Assembly (NCBI GenBank): GCA_007449985.2
Contig: VIIQ02000827.1
Span: 496,001-560,000 of the forward strand
DNA: 64,000 nt
Direction: 5' to 3'
Origin: Desmodesmus armatus
Lineage: Eukaryota; Chlorophyta; Chlorophyceae; Sphaeropleales; Scenedesmaceae
Below the pieces are notes generated by a model, which was not told the origin of the DNA, searched no databases, and saw only the letters and a program-made list of their open reading frames with translations. The number at the start of each line of letters is the position of its first letter. Position 1 is the stretch's first letter. Shown one piece after another: positions 23,995-42,710 of the stretch. The position numbers were made by a program, and so were the translations under genes.

Positions 23995-26362
23995 TTTTAG
24001 ACCTACAGCAAGCAACTTTCGCCCTTTGTGCTGCTACAGTACATGTGCTGCGTAGTATGTGGTATGTTTGTGTGTTCACTCTGTGCTGCAGGCGCTTGCA
24101 TTGAGAATAGGGTTGGGTATTGTCTACCCCTTTTTGGGACTGATGGGGCCTGGTGTACTACACTGTACTTGGGTTGTTCTGGTGTATGGGAAAGAGCTGA
24201 GACTCGCAGTGTTCAGCGATGTCCTGCTGAACATGAAATATGAGGTGAATTGCAAAACCGGTGTTGATGTGCTGTTGGTGCACATGTGTGCATTACAGGC
24301 AGTGTGGGGTAAAGGACATCCGCATGTGGTCCTCAGTGCTCCCACCACAATGCTCAATATTATTCAAGTGCAGTGCTTGTTGTTTTGTGGAGTGGTGTGC
24401 TTGCTCATGATGTGCAAACGTCTATCTGCTGCTGGAGCACATCCTCCCAGTGATCGCTGCAAGGAAGTGCAACTACAGGTGTGTTTGTTGTTGGGGTGAT
24501 TGGGCAGCGCCAACGGTGGATGCCGGTGTGTGGTCACAAGCGTCAGAGACTCTCTGCTTTTGAACCCAATTGTTGTGGTGCCCTCTGGTTTGTTCTCCCA
24601 TCTCTGTTGCATCAGTGATTGGCTGGCATGTGCTTGTGAGTGTCACAGCTACAGGTGTACTACACCCATGTACGGGTTTACAAGTAGCAGTGATTGTTTT
24701 TGCTTGCCGCAAGGAGTGACTCCGCTTCAGGGGATGAGGGCACTGGGTTACCACAGCTTGTAATGCCATACTACCTTATACATGTATGTGGGGCGCTGCC
24801 ACGCCTTGCAAATGGCCTGAACGCAGGCGGCAGGCGGCATGGCGCTTGACGGCTTGTTTGCTGCTTTTTGAATGTTCTTGTGGTCACGTACATCTGTGGT
24901 TGCGGTTGTGGCGTTGTTTGCGGGCCTGCAACCTACCGTTGTTGTAAGGCATGTCGTCGCTGTGGCCCTGTGTTGCCGCATCAAAGTGAGCTGGCTCGAT
25001 GGGATGTTGGTTGACTTCAGTACATTGCAATGCTTTTGGTGATGCTTGGCGTCCATCGCCATGGGTGGCGTGACTGCCTGATAGTGGAGGTGTGCTGTGT
25101 GCGGTTACGGTACGGTTTGGCCTGCCTGCAGCCTGCCACTCAGTGTTTGTCCTGTTTTTGGCTGCTGAACATGCTCTCAGAGTCTGAACCGGGCTCTTAC
25201 TACGGGTAGTACCTTTCTGCACATCGATGTGATATCAGTTGCCTGCTGCATGATTGCAGATGACTGGCCCAGTCTGGCAGCATTTGAGCACTGTGCTTTA
25301 TTGTCTCTGTAACTTGGCAACCCACCAGGCTGTGAGTGCTACAGAACACACCAGATACCGTATGTCTGGCCCAGATAGCAGCCCCAGTGGGCTGGCAGTC
25401 GCAGCCACGCAAGTGAATGGACATGTACTTCCAGCGGTTTGAGTTGTCCTGTCTTTGCATCAAGTGTCGCTCTCACTGTATGATGATGGTGCGAAAAACC
25501 AATTTTTACAGTCAAGTATCCATCTGCTGAACAGTAGGGACCTGTACAGCGGGACAGCCGGTGCCGTCGTTGTGCAGTACTGCAGTACCTCCGGTCCCTG
25601 AAGTCAAGATGTCTGAAGTGTTAAGGGCCAGAGCCTTAAGCTTGCAAGTGCTGTGACAATGGTATTGTTAATATTCCACCATAGCACGCCGCCTTCCCTT
25701 TCAATTAGCCTTGCAGGTCGATGCAGTCATTGGCAGTGACTCACTGCTGGTGCCAGAGTCTGCACTGGACCATGTACTTGGGACCACCAGAGTGGCGCCT
25801 TTCAGCTTAAGACAAGCTTTGAAGCACTTCGTATGGATGTTGATCACGGTTTGGGTGCAGGAAGCCGCTGTCTAGCAAGGAAACCCATGTGCTTCCCTTC
25901 CGTCAACTTACCAAACCCACCAACGGATCGCAGAAACTCCTTCCGTTTCAACTCACTGTCATTCATAAAAAGCATCTCTCGCTGTCTTGTACACATCTCT
26001 CGCTGTTGGGCAGCAGCTGTGTAGTAGCAGTTATGTGTCGGGCTGCAGCCAAAATATCCTGTAGTTTGGGCAGAGCGCGGCGTGGGCAGATGTGACCATG
26101 ACAATCGCTACATCTGTCGTGTCAACCTGCATGTGCCACTGGACGACGGAGCAAGCCAGAAGGTAAGTGCCAGTGTGGCAACTGCAGCGGAAGCTGTTGG
26201 GAAAGTCTGGAGCAGCAGCATAGGCATGGATCAGCTTCAATTTCGGATCTATCCTGGTATCATCCAACCCAAAACACCATACACATGACTCATGCACAGC
26301 TTGAGCTGTGTTGGCGCTGCCAACCATCGTCTGCCTGAGTACCATGAGCAGTAACCGTACAC
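23995..26362. other. Spacer between the two membrane-protein paralogues
   Basis: G/T-rich on the + strand and mostly non-coding. One candidate exon (24092-24244) is listed separately. A TGTAA word at 24759-24763 could be a poly(A) signal for the upstream gene. Confidence 0.45.
24092..24244 (+). CDS. Candidate orphan exon of a membrane protein
   Basis: Bounded by an acceptor (gtgctgcag) and a donor (GAG|gtgaat), phase 0 at both ends, 51 codons. It encodes a hydrophobic, coding-like stretch including ALALRIGLGIVYPFLGLMGP and VLVYGKELRLAVFSDVLLNM. It may be a further exon of paralogue 1 reached by splicing around the stop at 23994, a remnant of another copy, or chance. No partner exon with matching phase was found. 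Confidence 0.3.
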
Positions 26363-27610
26363 ATGCAGTCAAGTCTCTGGTGCAGTGCACTTCATACTGC
26401 AGCTTTGCCTAAGTGGTGTGCCATTCAGTGTCTCCAAGTCATTGCACGCTCCGTTGTGTCTGCCACGGCTCCTGCTGTTGTGTGCAGGTTGTTGTTCTGC
26501 ACCGACCTGGTGGCGTGCCTCACTACAATTGTGGCCGGTGTCGTCGCATACTCAAGGCTGCTTGCGCAGATTGCTGCTGCACGCCATGGCTGGAGCTTCT
26601 TTGTACCCCTGGGCTACGGCTACACAATCATGGTGCTTCTGGTGTTGGCCAACGTCATTGGAATGCTCTTCATGCTGTTTGTCATGGCGCAGAGGCACCC
26701 TCGCTACCAGAAACACAGGCTGCAGCTGTGCCTCATGTGTAGAGCTTTGCGCCTTGCACTGATGCTCACTGTCATCTTGACTCCAAGCGTTATTGGGCAC
26801 ATTGGCCTGGGGGTGGCTGTCAGGACGCTACAGCAGGAGTCCCCTCTCAAGGCCCTGGCAGTAATCCTGCTGCACCCTGTTGTTTTCTGGCTACAGCCGG
26901 CTGTGTTTGTGCTGCCTGTCAGGCTGACGCTGCTTGCGCAGCTCATCACCACTGCAGCAGCAATGCAGTGGTGTAGGATGCTGCCCTGTATCTTGCAGCA
27001 TGCGGCAGCAGAGTTTGGCACGTCGGCAGCACTGGTTGTGTCTACTGCGCAGGAGCACTGCATCCAAGCACAGTCGTGGGCTGCGCTGCTGCTGTCAGCA
27101 ATTGCAAGCCCTGATGTTGTGACAGGCTGGCTGGGTCGGGATGCATGCAGTGGGCTCACGGCACTGCAAACCCTGCAAGCATTCTGCACCATGTGCTGCC
27201 TGCTGCTGCTGCCGGTGGCAGCAGTGTTCTGGCTTGACAGGGTTCTGCAGGCAATGCAGGGCGCAGACCATGACAGCGTTGGCCACATCAACAGCAGTCA
27301 GAGCGGCAATAACGCTACGAGTACGGTTGTTGGTGACGCTCCCGAGGCAGCTGTTTTGAGGCAGGAGATCTTATCATTCTTGTTGGACTCCAGCCCGCGA
27401 GGCAGGACTCCTCTGAGTCGTGTTGCAGGGGAGGGTGCTGCCCTGCTTTCCTTTGGGCAGGCTACGCCAACCTACGTAGCTGTTTATGTCATGGTGACCT
27501 TGTCTCCTGTTGTGCTGTTTGTGGTGTGGACAGCCTCAGAGTTGCTGGCCGGTATGTTTGCTGCCAGCACAGATTGCACTGCTGTCCTGCAAGGGGCTGG
27601 CCTGGGCTGA
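26363..27610 (+). CDS. Multi-pass membrane protein, paralogue 2
   Basis: Single open frame of 415 residues from ATG 26363 to TGA 27610. Homology to paralogue 1 begins near residue 40 (LLFCTDLVACLTTIVAGVVA), right after an acceptor-like tgtgcag at 26488, so the first 40 residues may not be coding and a separate first exon may exist. Several hydrophobic spans are clear: GYTIMVLLVLANVIGMLFML, LMLTVILTPSVIGHIGLGV, LHPVVFWLQPAVFVLP, a CCLLLLPVAAVFWL span and a last one near VMVTLSPVVLFVVW. The tail SELLAGMFAASTDCTAVL is shared with paralogue 1. It is shorter in the loop before the last span. Function unknown. A TGTAA poly(A) signal lies about 83 bases past the stop. Confidence 0.7.
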   Translation: MQSSLWCSALHTAALPKWCAIQCLQVIARSVVSATAPAVVCRLLFCTDLVACLTTIVAGVVAYSRLLAQIAAARHGWSFFVPLGYGYTIMVLLVLANVIGMLFMLFVMAQRHPRYQKHRLQLCLMCRALRLALMLTVILTPSVIGHIGLGVAVRTLQQESPLKALAVILLHPVVFWLQPAVFVLPVRLTLLAQLITTAAAMQWCRMLPCILQHAAAEFGTSAALVVSTAQEHCIQAQSWAALLLSAIASPDVVTGWLGRDACSGLTALQTLQAFCTMCCLLLLPVAAVFWLDRVLQAMQGADHDSVGHINSSQSGNNATSTVVGDAPEAAVLRQEILSFLLDSSPRGRTPLSRVAGEGAALLSFGQATPTYVAVYVMVTLSPVVLFVVWTASELLAGMFAASTDCTAVLQGAGLG

Positions 27611-28949
27611 CCGAAGGTCAATGAGCCCTAGGGGTTGATGAGGCCTACCCTGACAGCAGGCTCATGAATTTTGTGATAGGACACATGGCATGTGTAATTA
27701 ACCCGCATTTGTATTTTACCAGGTTGGTATGTGCGTGTGTGGCATGAGCTCAGGGTGGGATCACACAGTAGGGTCGTGCACTGGTCAGCAGCCCTGGGAA
27801 TGATGAACTTGTTGTCTTGGTGTGTCCTTGTTAGCACTATGCCGACGACCCCTAAGGGGTTCCCTGAGGTATGGGGTTGTCAGCATAGTGTTAGGACTGG
27901 TTGCCCAGCCCATAACGTTGCTCCTTTTGGCATCAACAAATGAAGATTGGAGGCGAGGTTGCGTGTGGGTTGCTTATTTCAATTGACGTGTTGTTTGTTC
28001 TGTTGCACGCCTGTTGGGTACACACTTTCTGGTCGGGAATTGGGGAGGTGCACTCCCAACTTTGTTACTTGTGCATTCACCGGGGCAGTCTGGCGTGGAT
28101 GTTCATGTTCAGTGTGAGTTATGGTATTGTACAGCTGCAAGCGCATGCCAACACATCGCAGCATGCAAAGCGGCAACGTTGTTTTCGGCGGTATGCACAC
28201 AGTGCTGTTGTGGGTAGATCCAGCTTGGACGCTTCATCAATGGCTGTTGGCAGTCATCACATCACACCCCATCATGCTGAGCATTATTTTACATCCCACA
28301 GTCACAGTCGTGATATGCATGACCATGACCTAGTAGGCTCTGCTGCCAGGTTCATGGTTTTGGGGGGGGAAATGTTTGCTTGGGGGACATTTCAACTTGC
28401 AGTACGATGTGCTCAGTTGTTTACAGGTCCCGCCTGGGACGGCAATTGCAATGTTTGTGGTGGTTGGGCTTGTGTGTCCCCCCACACAATAGCACACTTG
28501 GAAGTTGAGTTGATGTTGATTGCCACCCACATGTTCACAGGCCATGTTCATCAGGCATGCGGGTGTGTGCCACCCTCCTTTGTGCTGGCTGTGTTGCTGT
28601 TGCCTACTGGCCTCGATTAAGTAAAAACACCTTCAACAAAAAGATTAAGTAAAAATTGGAAATGTTTGGTGTGGTTGGGGCGTTGCTGGTCATCATGCGT
28701 ATGAATTGTTGGTCTGGCGGGCGACGCTCTTGCGGTGGCTGTAACAGTGATTTTCGCTCGACATAATCATCAATGAGCTTTTGACAGCATATTTTCGCAC
28801 AAGCGTGCAGTTGCAGCAGTTCGACACGGACGAGGCACAAGCGTCCTTCCTTCCACCTGCAGATTTGCTACATCGCCTAGCAAACGCTGACTTTGTTGGG
28901 CGATTGCTATTTCCACGCTCCATTCTGCAGTTTCGTGTGACCACCAGCC
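27611..28949. other. Spacer between membrane paralogue 2 and the ubiquitin-like gene
   Basis: G/T-rich on the + strand. It contains an open frame of 226 codons (27940-28620) that starts with ATG but lacks any recognisable domain and is full of Cys, His and Trp, as expected for chance translation of such sequence. I see no supported gene. Confidence 0.45.
27693..27697 (+). terminator. TGTAA poly(A) signal of membrane paralogue 2
   Basis: TGTAA is the usual poly(A) signal of chlorophycean nuclear genes. This one is 83 bases after the stop codon at 27610. Confidence 0.5.
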
Positions 28950-30363
28950 ATGGCAGAGCCAGCAGTGGGGGCCGATACGGGTGTTTCCCTCGGAAAGGGC
29001 GCATGGGACTGCGACAACAACTGCGAGATCCCACCAGAGAAAGAGGTACGTCAACACGTTGGCGTCGCCAAGACTCGTCCCCATGATCTCGTCTGGGCAC
29101 TGCAACTGCCCAGCAGCAGCAGCAGCAGCAGCAGCAAGGTCAGCACCCCCACCCACGTTGCCACACCTGCTCCTCCCAGGCTGAGGTGTTTGAGGAAATA
29201 GCAACCATGGACTATCCCTTTGAAGGCATCCCTACCATCCCTCCACGCAAGAACACCACACACATGGCAGCTTTCTGCAATGGCTGCCGCTACCGAGTCT
29301 CTGCAACGCCAGACATGACTGTCGCTGAGGTGAGCCTTACGGCAGCAGCAGCGACTTGGACACAACACATATCGCTGCACAACAACAGCAGCAGCAGCAT
29401 GCGTGCGTGTGCACTCGCAAGACTATAAAGAATCACCCAGTCTTTGAAAGAGGCCACACTCATGGCCGCATCCAGTCCGACTGGCTGGCAGCCACACCCA
29501 ACCCTTATCGGTGCCCGAGTGTTGCGTCTGGACACTGCCTCCGGCACAGACCAGCAGTTTCCGACAGGACTGTGAGCACCGTCACGCTATCAATGAGCCA
29601 ACCTGTAACCATTACCCTGTGACAGGGTGACAGTGTCCAGCAGTGGTGTGCTATTGCTGTTGAAAAAGTGGCTTGATGTTGGGTGGCGGCCCCTCCTTGC
29701 CCTGTTGCCCCATCTACAAACAAACGATGTCACGCTATCAGTGAGTCACCGCTCTCACATACTGTATGTTGCTACTGCTGCTGCTGCTGTTGCTGCTGCT
29801 GCAGCTGAAGCAGGCGCTGTGGGCCGGCGGTATCGCCCGGTCCAACAAGGACCCAGAGAAGAGCAGCACGCCTGGCCTCAAGGACTGGAGCGACCTGGTG
29901 AGTCAAACACACCTCGTCCTATGTCAGCTGATATGCTTGCCTTGCTGCAAGACAGGCGCATTGTGCCAATGCCATTGCCAATGCTGCATCATGAAAGGGG
30001 ACTTCAGGTTGAAGCTCCCTTCTTTTGTGTCACTTGGAACACCATGCACCACCACAACTTGCCTGTGGGGCCTTGCCAATCAGCGGAACAGATGGTACCT
30101 TCGTCAGACCCCTATCGCGCAATGTGACAGATTTCATGACAAGGTCTGCTGCGTGACGCCATATGCCTACATACTGTATGTGCCATGCCACTGTGCCTGT
30201 ATGTGTGCATCGCTTGTAGGCCCTGCTGTATGCGATGCAAGTGATGGAGGATGACAAAAGTCTGTCAGCCTACCATGTGCCCCCAGGCTGCAAGGTGCTG
30301 GTGGCAGTTGAGGCAGCAAAGCTGGGTGCACTGCCAGACCCTGACTCAGCATACTGGAATTGA
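28950..30363 (+). CDS. Ubiquitin-like (beta-grasp) domain protein, 160 residues
   Basis: Four exons, 28950-29045, 29180-29329, 29805-29897 and 30220-30363, all phase 0 with GT-AG introns. The protein starts MAEPAVGADTGVSLGKGAWD. It has a central stretch PFEGIPTIPPRKNTTHMAAF, then a ubiquitin-like pattern: SATPDMTVAE joined to LKQALWAGGI (the strand 2 to helix 1 region), and MEDDKSLSAYHVPPGCKVLV, which matches the D-D-K-T-L-x-x-Y-x-I-x-x-G-x-x-I/V end of ubiquitin folds. The tail PDPDSAYWN has no C-terminal Gly-Gly, so conjugation is unlikely. A short Ser/Pro/Lys loop (KDPEKSSTPGLKDW) interrupts the fold. The precise family is not recognised; it may be a protein-interaction module. The ATG at 28950 sits in a good context (agccATGgc). 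Exon 3 follows a CTG-rich acceptor with three in-frame AG choices. Confidence 0.68.
29762..29804 (+). repeat. CTG/TTG microsatellite ending in a 3' splice site
   Basis: GCTGCTGCTGTTGCTGCTG sequence runs directly into the acceptor gcag at 29801-29804. The next AGs (CTGAAG, CAG) lie in the same frame, so acceptor slippage would only add or remove one to three residues. Confidence 0.8.
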
Positions 30364-31398
30364 GTCACTGTCGCATGGACTGTTGGCGACAGCAGCTTGA
30401 TCAGTTGGCATGCAGCTCAGCAGCAGGTGTCTAAAAAGTGGGAAATGGAGTGACGCGGGACGGGGAGTGCTGGGGGTTGTGGATCTGATGTGCCACCTGT
30501 TACACCACCTGGTGTATGCAGCACAAGCGAAAACTTGTTGTTGGCAGTGCGGCACAAGGGCAGTACTACCCTGTAGCTGTTGGCAGGGGGCCATTGGGCA
30601 GGGGGCCCTGACGGGGAGTTGTGCAGTGATGTGGCAGCGCCTGTCTAGCTGCCTGCAGTGGCAGTGATGCAGCAGATGACTTACAGGCATAGCCAGCCTG
30701 GTGCCGTTGTTAGTCTTGAGCAGCCAGCAGCGGGGTTGAGCAGTTGGCTGGGTGTCGGTCTTATCTGGATTGTGCTGGAGAGAATGGGATTGGAACGAAG
30801 GGGTGGGGTGTTGATGCAGAGCAAGTTTGCAAGGCACCGTGACTGGACCGCCAGCCCAGCAGCAATGACCGCAGTACCTCGCTCACCTCCCTTTCTTTGT
30901 TCGGCATGTACCCCCTGGAATTATGCACAGCAGTGAGGGCAGTGAGTGCACAACGGTGTCAGGAGGTTGTGTGCACCCTGCGGAAGGTGGCGGTATCTGG
31001 TAGGCACATAACCGTGTCAGTTTACGTGTCTGTGAGTAAGTGCAGTGGTGCAGAACAGTCACTGTGTGACTTGAGGGCGATGCAGTCAACGGGCACTCGA
31101 GGGCCCAACTTGAGCCGCAGCAGTTAGACACCTATTCTCCCAGTTGATCGGCCGGGTGTCCAATACCACAATCAGGATGTTCCACTTGACAGCATGTCAA
31201 ACTGACTCTTGACTCTGTCAGATGCCAACCCACAACAGTATGACAGTTGGGTCAAAACCAAACCCTGGTGAGCAGGGGGGACACTACACTGCAGAGGCCT
31301 GCAGTCACGAAACCACTTTGCACAGATCAACATCAGAGTCTCGTTGACTGCCTGTGGCGGTCCATAGAGCTGCGGCAGCAGAAGTGATCTAGAGAGCT
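30364..31398. other. Intergenic region before ATP2
   Basis: No supported exon. It should contain the 3' untranslated region of the ubiquitin-like gene and the ATP2 promoter. The final 20 bases before the ATP2 ATG (gcagcagaagtgatctagag) are probably leader sequence. Confidence 0.45.
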
Positions 31399-37910
<6,512 letters not shown>

Positions 37911-39718
37911 ACAGCAACAGCCAGGCAGTAGTAGGGGGGCGGGGAGCGTTGCAGACAGATGGTGCAGCAGCCGTTGGTGAGTGAGGCTGCCGGCTGGCAT
38001 CGCCAGCGGTTGGCTGCCATGCATGCAAGCCACTGCACAGTGGCGCATACAGCAACGCATCCAAGCAGCGGCCACTGCACCAATGTGCAGGCAGCTTATC
38101 AGCAGCTTCGGTTGCAGCGGGCATTGTTGGAAGAATGACTGTTGGGCTGGTAGCGCAGCTGCTTGCAGGGTGTTGTTGAGTACGGGCAAGCCTAGGCATG
38201 CCTGGGTCACCCCTGAATGGTGGCTGTGGCAGTGTTGACTGCTGCCTTGGACGTCATGCTGCTGGCACTGACAGCAGTCAGCTTGTCGGGCTGTCTGCTG
38301 CAGCCTGCAGTACATGAGCAGGGCTCAGTGGTCGACTTGGCAGCAGTGCTTGCTGTGGGTGTGGGTATGCCTCATCCTGCCGTCCTGTCGGGCGGCCTGA
38401 CAGGCAGGGAGCCGCTGCCCGCGTACGGGTGCAGCTGTTATCTGATGTTCCCATGACAGTGTGCTGTTGTTGTCGGGCTGCCGGTGGGTTGGATGGCTTG
38501 CGCCTGAGGATGTTGTGTGTACAGTGTGTTGCAGGCAATCTCTTGAGTAGGGTACAGTGCAGACAGGTGTTGTCGGGGCACGGAAGTTGGTTGGTGTTTC
38601 GGGCTCTCTGCTGGTCTCTTGGTTCACATAGCCTAGCTTGGTTTAACAACCTGACTTGCGTGTCCATGTTGACTAACCGACACTTGGGCCATCTCCAGGC
38701 GACCCTGTCCTAGTGACAATTTGGTGGCATCACATGGGGCTGTTGGGTGGTCGCAGTAGCTTTGTTGCCACTGCAGCCAGCATCTGTGGATATTATGAGA
38801 CGCGTCTTGCTTGTGTCACATGCAGTGCTGAACATGAAATATCAGACACCTGCACAGCTGCAGCCCAGCCCAGCAGGAGGGACAGCCTGCATGACCCAGC
38901 ATCGATGACCACAGTGGAGCTTTGATGCAACATCCAGCCCAGCGGAAGGGCAGCTACTGGCCAGACACCTTCATTAGTTCATGTCACAGTGAGCCAAGGG
39001 TTGGGGGCCCCGAAGCTCGTCTAGCCGCATTTGCACCTGCATATGCATCATTAACCACTTCTTTTCGTTGACAGACACGACAGCTTCAGCCTCTGCGATC
39101 TTATTACAACAACAGACACCTCAGTCATGCACTATTCAGGTTGATGGATTGTGGCAGTTGGGTCGGTCTACAATGGTCACGCCCCCTGCAAGACAAATTC
39201 TTCAGCCTTACTTCATCACCGCAGCACGCAAAAACCCCACGACTTAGGGCGCCTGTGGTCTTTACACGAACAAAACTGCTGCAGCAGTTGTCGGAGCATG
39301 GAGCATCGATATCGCTTCAGCACCAACTGTTTCACCTTCAAACTTAAGCTGGATTCGTAATTGTATTATTCAGGGCGGACTAGTGTACACAACAGGATAT
39401 AACAGGTTCAGGGTTGCTGGTTTTAGCTGCGGAAGACGTGCATTCAATTGCATGCTGCGAGTTGACTGGATCAACAAGCCTGAAGCAATTGATGTAAGGA
39501 ACATGCATGCATCGGAACCCCCTGCCGTACCTAGAAAGCAATCCGCTGCAACCGCATCTAGGGAATTTCTTGATCAGGAATAAACAGCGCGCATCGCTAC
39601 ATAACGGCAGCACCGGCAGCAGGATCCACCTGCTGCACTGACGCTGCTGTGCCAAGCCCTTTTCCTTTGCAAAGCCCCTGTCCACCCAAGTGGCCCTTTG
39701 GCCTTGACAGCGGCACAG
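37911..39718. other. Region between ATP2 and the CCCH zinc-finger gene
   Basis: No supported exon. The first 900 bases or so are G/T-rich like ATP2 introns and are probably its 3' untranslated region. From about 38.83 kb the sequence becomes A/C-richer and probably includes the upstream region of the zinc-finger gene. An open stretch in phase with that gene runs from 39605 to 39730 and could contain more N-terminal codons. Confidence 0.45.
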
Positions 39719-42710
39719 ATGTTGCTGGAGGTGAGCGTTTAGAGGCCTGACGTGTGCTGGCTGGGTGCTTTCCGTGCAAATTCGATCGATGATTGCCTTG
39801 CTCCGTGCTCCGTGCTGACGGATGCCTTCGATGCTGCAGCAGGACGAGCACCTCTCCGATGAAGTCGTCATGTACGCAGTGAAGGTGCAGGAATGCACAA
39901 AGGTGGGCTTCCTCGACCCTGTCAGCCCTTGACAACCTCGTCCGAACATCACGGAAGTTGGGTGCTCTCTGTGCCTGCATGCCTGACAGTAGCGTCATGG
40001 GCAGCCAAATTCTGCTCGCGTGATTGCCTGCCATCCCCGTAACGTAACGGACATAAGCATCCAGTCGATCACCCACCGCTGGTGGCAGGGTCGCAACTTC
40101 TGCCCAAGCCCGTCTGTGTGTGTAAAGATGGAGCTGAAAGTGCATCTTTAGCAGTGCCCCCACACAGTGTCAGGCAGCTATGAAGGCTCCAGACCCTGCA
40201 AGAACCCAAAGCTGGGGGTCCTCTTCGTCGGGTTATCCAGGCACTCAGCTCCTCAGCCCTTGCATCTGCTGACCCCCCCCCCTGCCACTTTGCCCACCAG
40301 GTCGTTCCTCACGACTACACAACCTGCCCATGGCTGCACCCTGGGGAGCGGGCGCGTCGCAGGGATCCTCGGACCTTCAATTACAGCAGCACCCTGTGCC
40401 CAGATGTCAAGAAGGTGCGTCCACAGCACCCCAGCAAGAGCAGATCTTCCTGATGCAGCTTGTCCTGCAGCCTCTGATTGTGTGCTGGCCCCTTGCCTTT
40501 TTTTCTGCTGACTGCAGGACAAAGCGTGCGTGCGGGGCCTGAGCTGCCCATTTGCCCACAACATCTTTGAGTACTTCCTGCACCCGGACAGGTGGGTGTG
40601 GATAGTCTGGGCTGGCATTGCAGGTGCCACACGGCAGTTGCGCTTACCACAAGGTAGAGCAATGGGCAATTTGCTGCCAACCTGGTCCAGCAGCAGGCAC
40701 ATACTGGGAGCCGCATCTGGGGTGCAGCACGTGTGAAGTGGGAATAGGAATTGCATCACACAGGTCCACAGTATGCCAGCGCTGCCAGGGGCTTGATGAT
40801 GTGTGGTGCGCTCTTCTGAGACATGCTGCTGTGCGACTGTTGTTGAGCGCAGGTACCGCACCAGGATGTGCGACTTTGGAGAGAAGTGCACACGCAAGGT
40901 GCGTGCCCAGTGCACCCTGTGCTCTATATGTTCGCACAGCTGATGGGCAGCTGTCAGCCCCTCATCGGCCAGTTTGAACGGCGCTCCTGTCTTCACCAGG
41001 CCAAAGTCCTATTCGAGCGCTTGTCCCATCAGCATGTTGGTTCCCATGCAGCACAGCCTGCGCAGCGCCCGCTCGCATCCAGTCTGTAGCTGGATGCGTC
41101 CCTCCATTGCCTTGTTGCAGTGCTGGATGGTCGCCGGCTCACCCCAGTACTGCATGCTGCTCTGAACATTCTTGCAGCTGTGCTTCTTCGCCCACAACGC
41201 CTCCCAGCTGCGTGTGACGGCCAAGTCCATGGCTGCACAACAGGCCCAGTCCAACAGCGGCAAGGGCAAGACCAAGCAGCCCAAGCAGGCCGGCAGCACC
41301 CACAGCAGCAGCAGCAGCGCAAACGACCTCCTGGCCGGCCCCAGCAGCCCTTCAGCATGCGGGCAGCAGCAGGCCGAGTCCTCTGCTGCAGCAGAGGAGC
41401 TGATGCGGCAGTTGGAGCTACTGCGTGTGGAGGACCCAACAGCAGCAGCGACAATCATGGGCCTGCTCGGCCAGCTGGACATCCACCCACTCACCCTCGC
41501 TGGCAGGAAGGGCAGTCATGCCTCATCTGTTGACAGCATGTCTGCCGCAGCTGGCCTGACAGACCAGGGGGCCCTTGGGTCGGAGGCCAGCCAGGGCAGC
41601 TCACCCCGCACACCTCAGGCGCAGACCGCCTGCCTGCCCGCTGCTCTGCAGGGCAAGGATACGGCCATGGGCGCCGCTGCAGGCCCTAAGCTGTGTTCTC
41701 CGGCGGTCTCAGCCGGGGCTGCGCTTGGGCCCAGGGCGCTGTCAGCTCAGCTGCCTGAGGGTGCTGGCAAGAGCAGGGGCAGGCTGTCTGTGCAGGAGCA
41801 CATTGCGGCAGTGATGTCTGGCAAGCATGTGCCTGAGTCACAGCACCCCAGGAGGGCTTCGTATGGGCTGTACACGCCTGCAGGCAGCAGTGCTGTCGCA
41901 CAGGGTGCAGGGTCCCTCCCTGGCAGCGGCCTGGTGGCAATGCAGGCCCGTATGGCTGCGTTGCAAAGCATGGGTGGGGCTGCGGTCCCTCCCCCGCTGG
42001 AGGTGTTTGGCCTTGCATCACCTGCGGCTGGCACCAGCAGCGCCGGTGAGCACCTGACTGGGGACCTGCTGGCCTCAGCCATGTGGGGAGCAGACGGCCA
42101 GCTGTGCAGCCCCCAGTATACCCCAATGGTGAGCCCCAGCATGGCCACCAACAGCATGTGTGCCGCGTCTGCTGGCCTGCCAGCACAGCTGCAGCTGCTG
42201 GGCTTGGGCCAGGACATGAGGACTCTGTCGGGCGCGTCTGCCTTCAGCTATGGCGCCGATGCACAGTCGGCAGCTGGGTTCAGCGGCACACTGGCTGCTA
42301 TGAGTGGGTCCCTTGGGAGCGGTAGCTCATTCCCGCTGCTGAGTCCTGGCAGCGGCAGCCTTGGTGGAGACATTTTGGGCAGCCTGCCACCTCCTGCACT
42401 GCTGCCACTGCAGCAGCAGTCGTCAGCCGCAGCTACACAGATTGGGAGCCTGGGTAGCCCCCTGGTTGGCACACCACAGCTGCTGCCCAGCATCAGCCCC
42501 CCAGTTCATGCTGCAGCGGCCATGGCTCAGGCCCGGCTGCAGCAGCAGCAGCTCCTGCTCCTACAACAGCAGCAGGCCGCTGCCAGTGTGCCTGTTTACA
42601 ACAGCTGGGGCGCCAGCGGACGGGGTGTCGGCAACATGCTTGGTGCTGCTCCTGGCTATGGCGGCAACAAGGCAGCACTTGTGCCTTGCTTGACCGGCCT
42701 TTCTGCCTGA
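39719..42710 (+). CDS. Arginine-rich tandem CCCH zinc-finger protein (RR-TZF type)
   Basis: Exons 39719-39730 (tentative), 39840-39902, 40301-40414, 40518-40591, 40853-40898 and 41178-42710 splice in phase to 613 residues. The start ATG at 39719 is the least certain part. The zinc-finger block fits plant and algal RR-TZF spacing exactly. First comes C-x5-H-x4-C-x3-H (CTKVVPHDYTTCPWLH), then GERARRRDPRTFNYS. The tandem fingers are C-x8-C-x5-C-x3-H (CPDVKKDKACVRGLSCPFAH), a 16-residue linker, and C-x5-C-x4-C-x3-H (CDFGEKCTRKLCFFAH). Proteins of this family bind RNA, often AU-rich or other 3' UTR elements, and move between nucleus and cytoplasmic granules; that role is inferred here. The C-terminal 490 residues or so are low-complexity Ser, Ala, Gly, Gln and Leu with no domain recognised. 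They include a short Leu-rich stretch (EELMRQLELLRVEDPTAAAT). Confidence 0.88.
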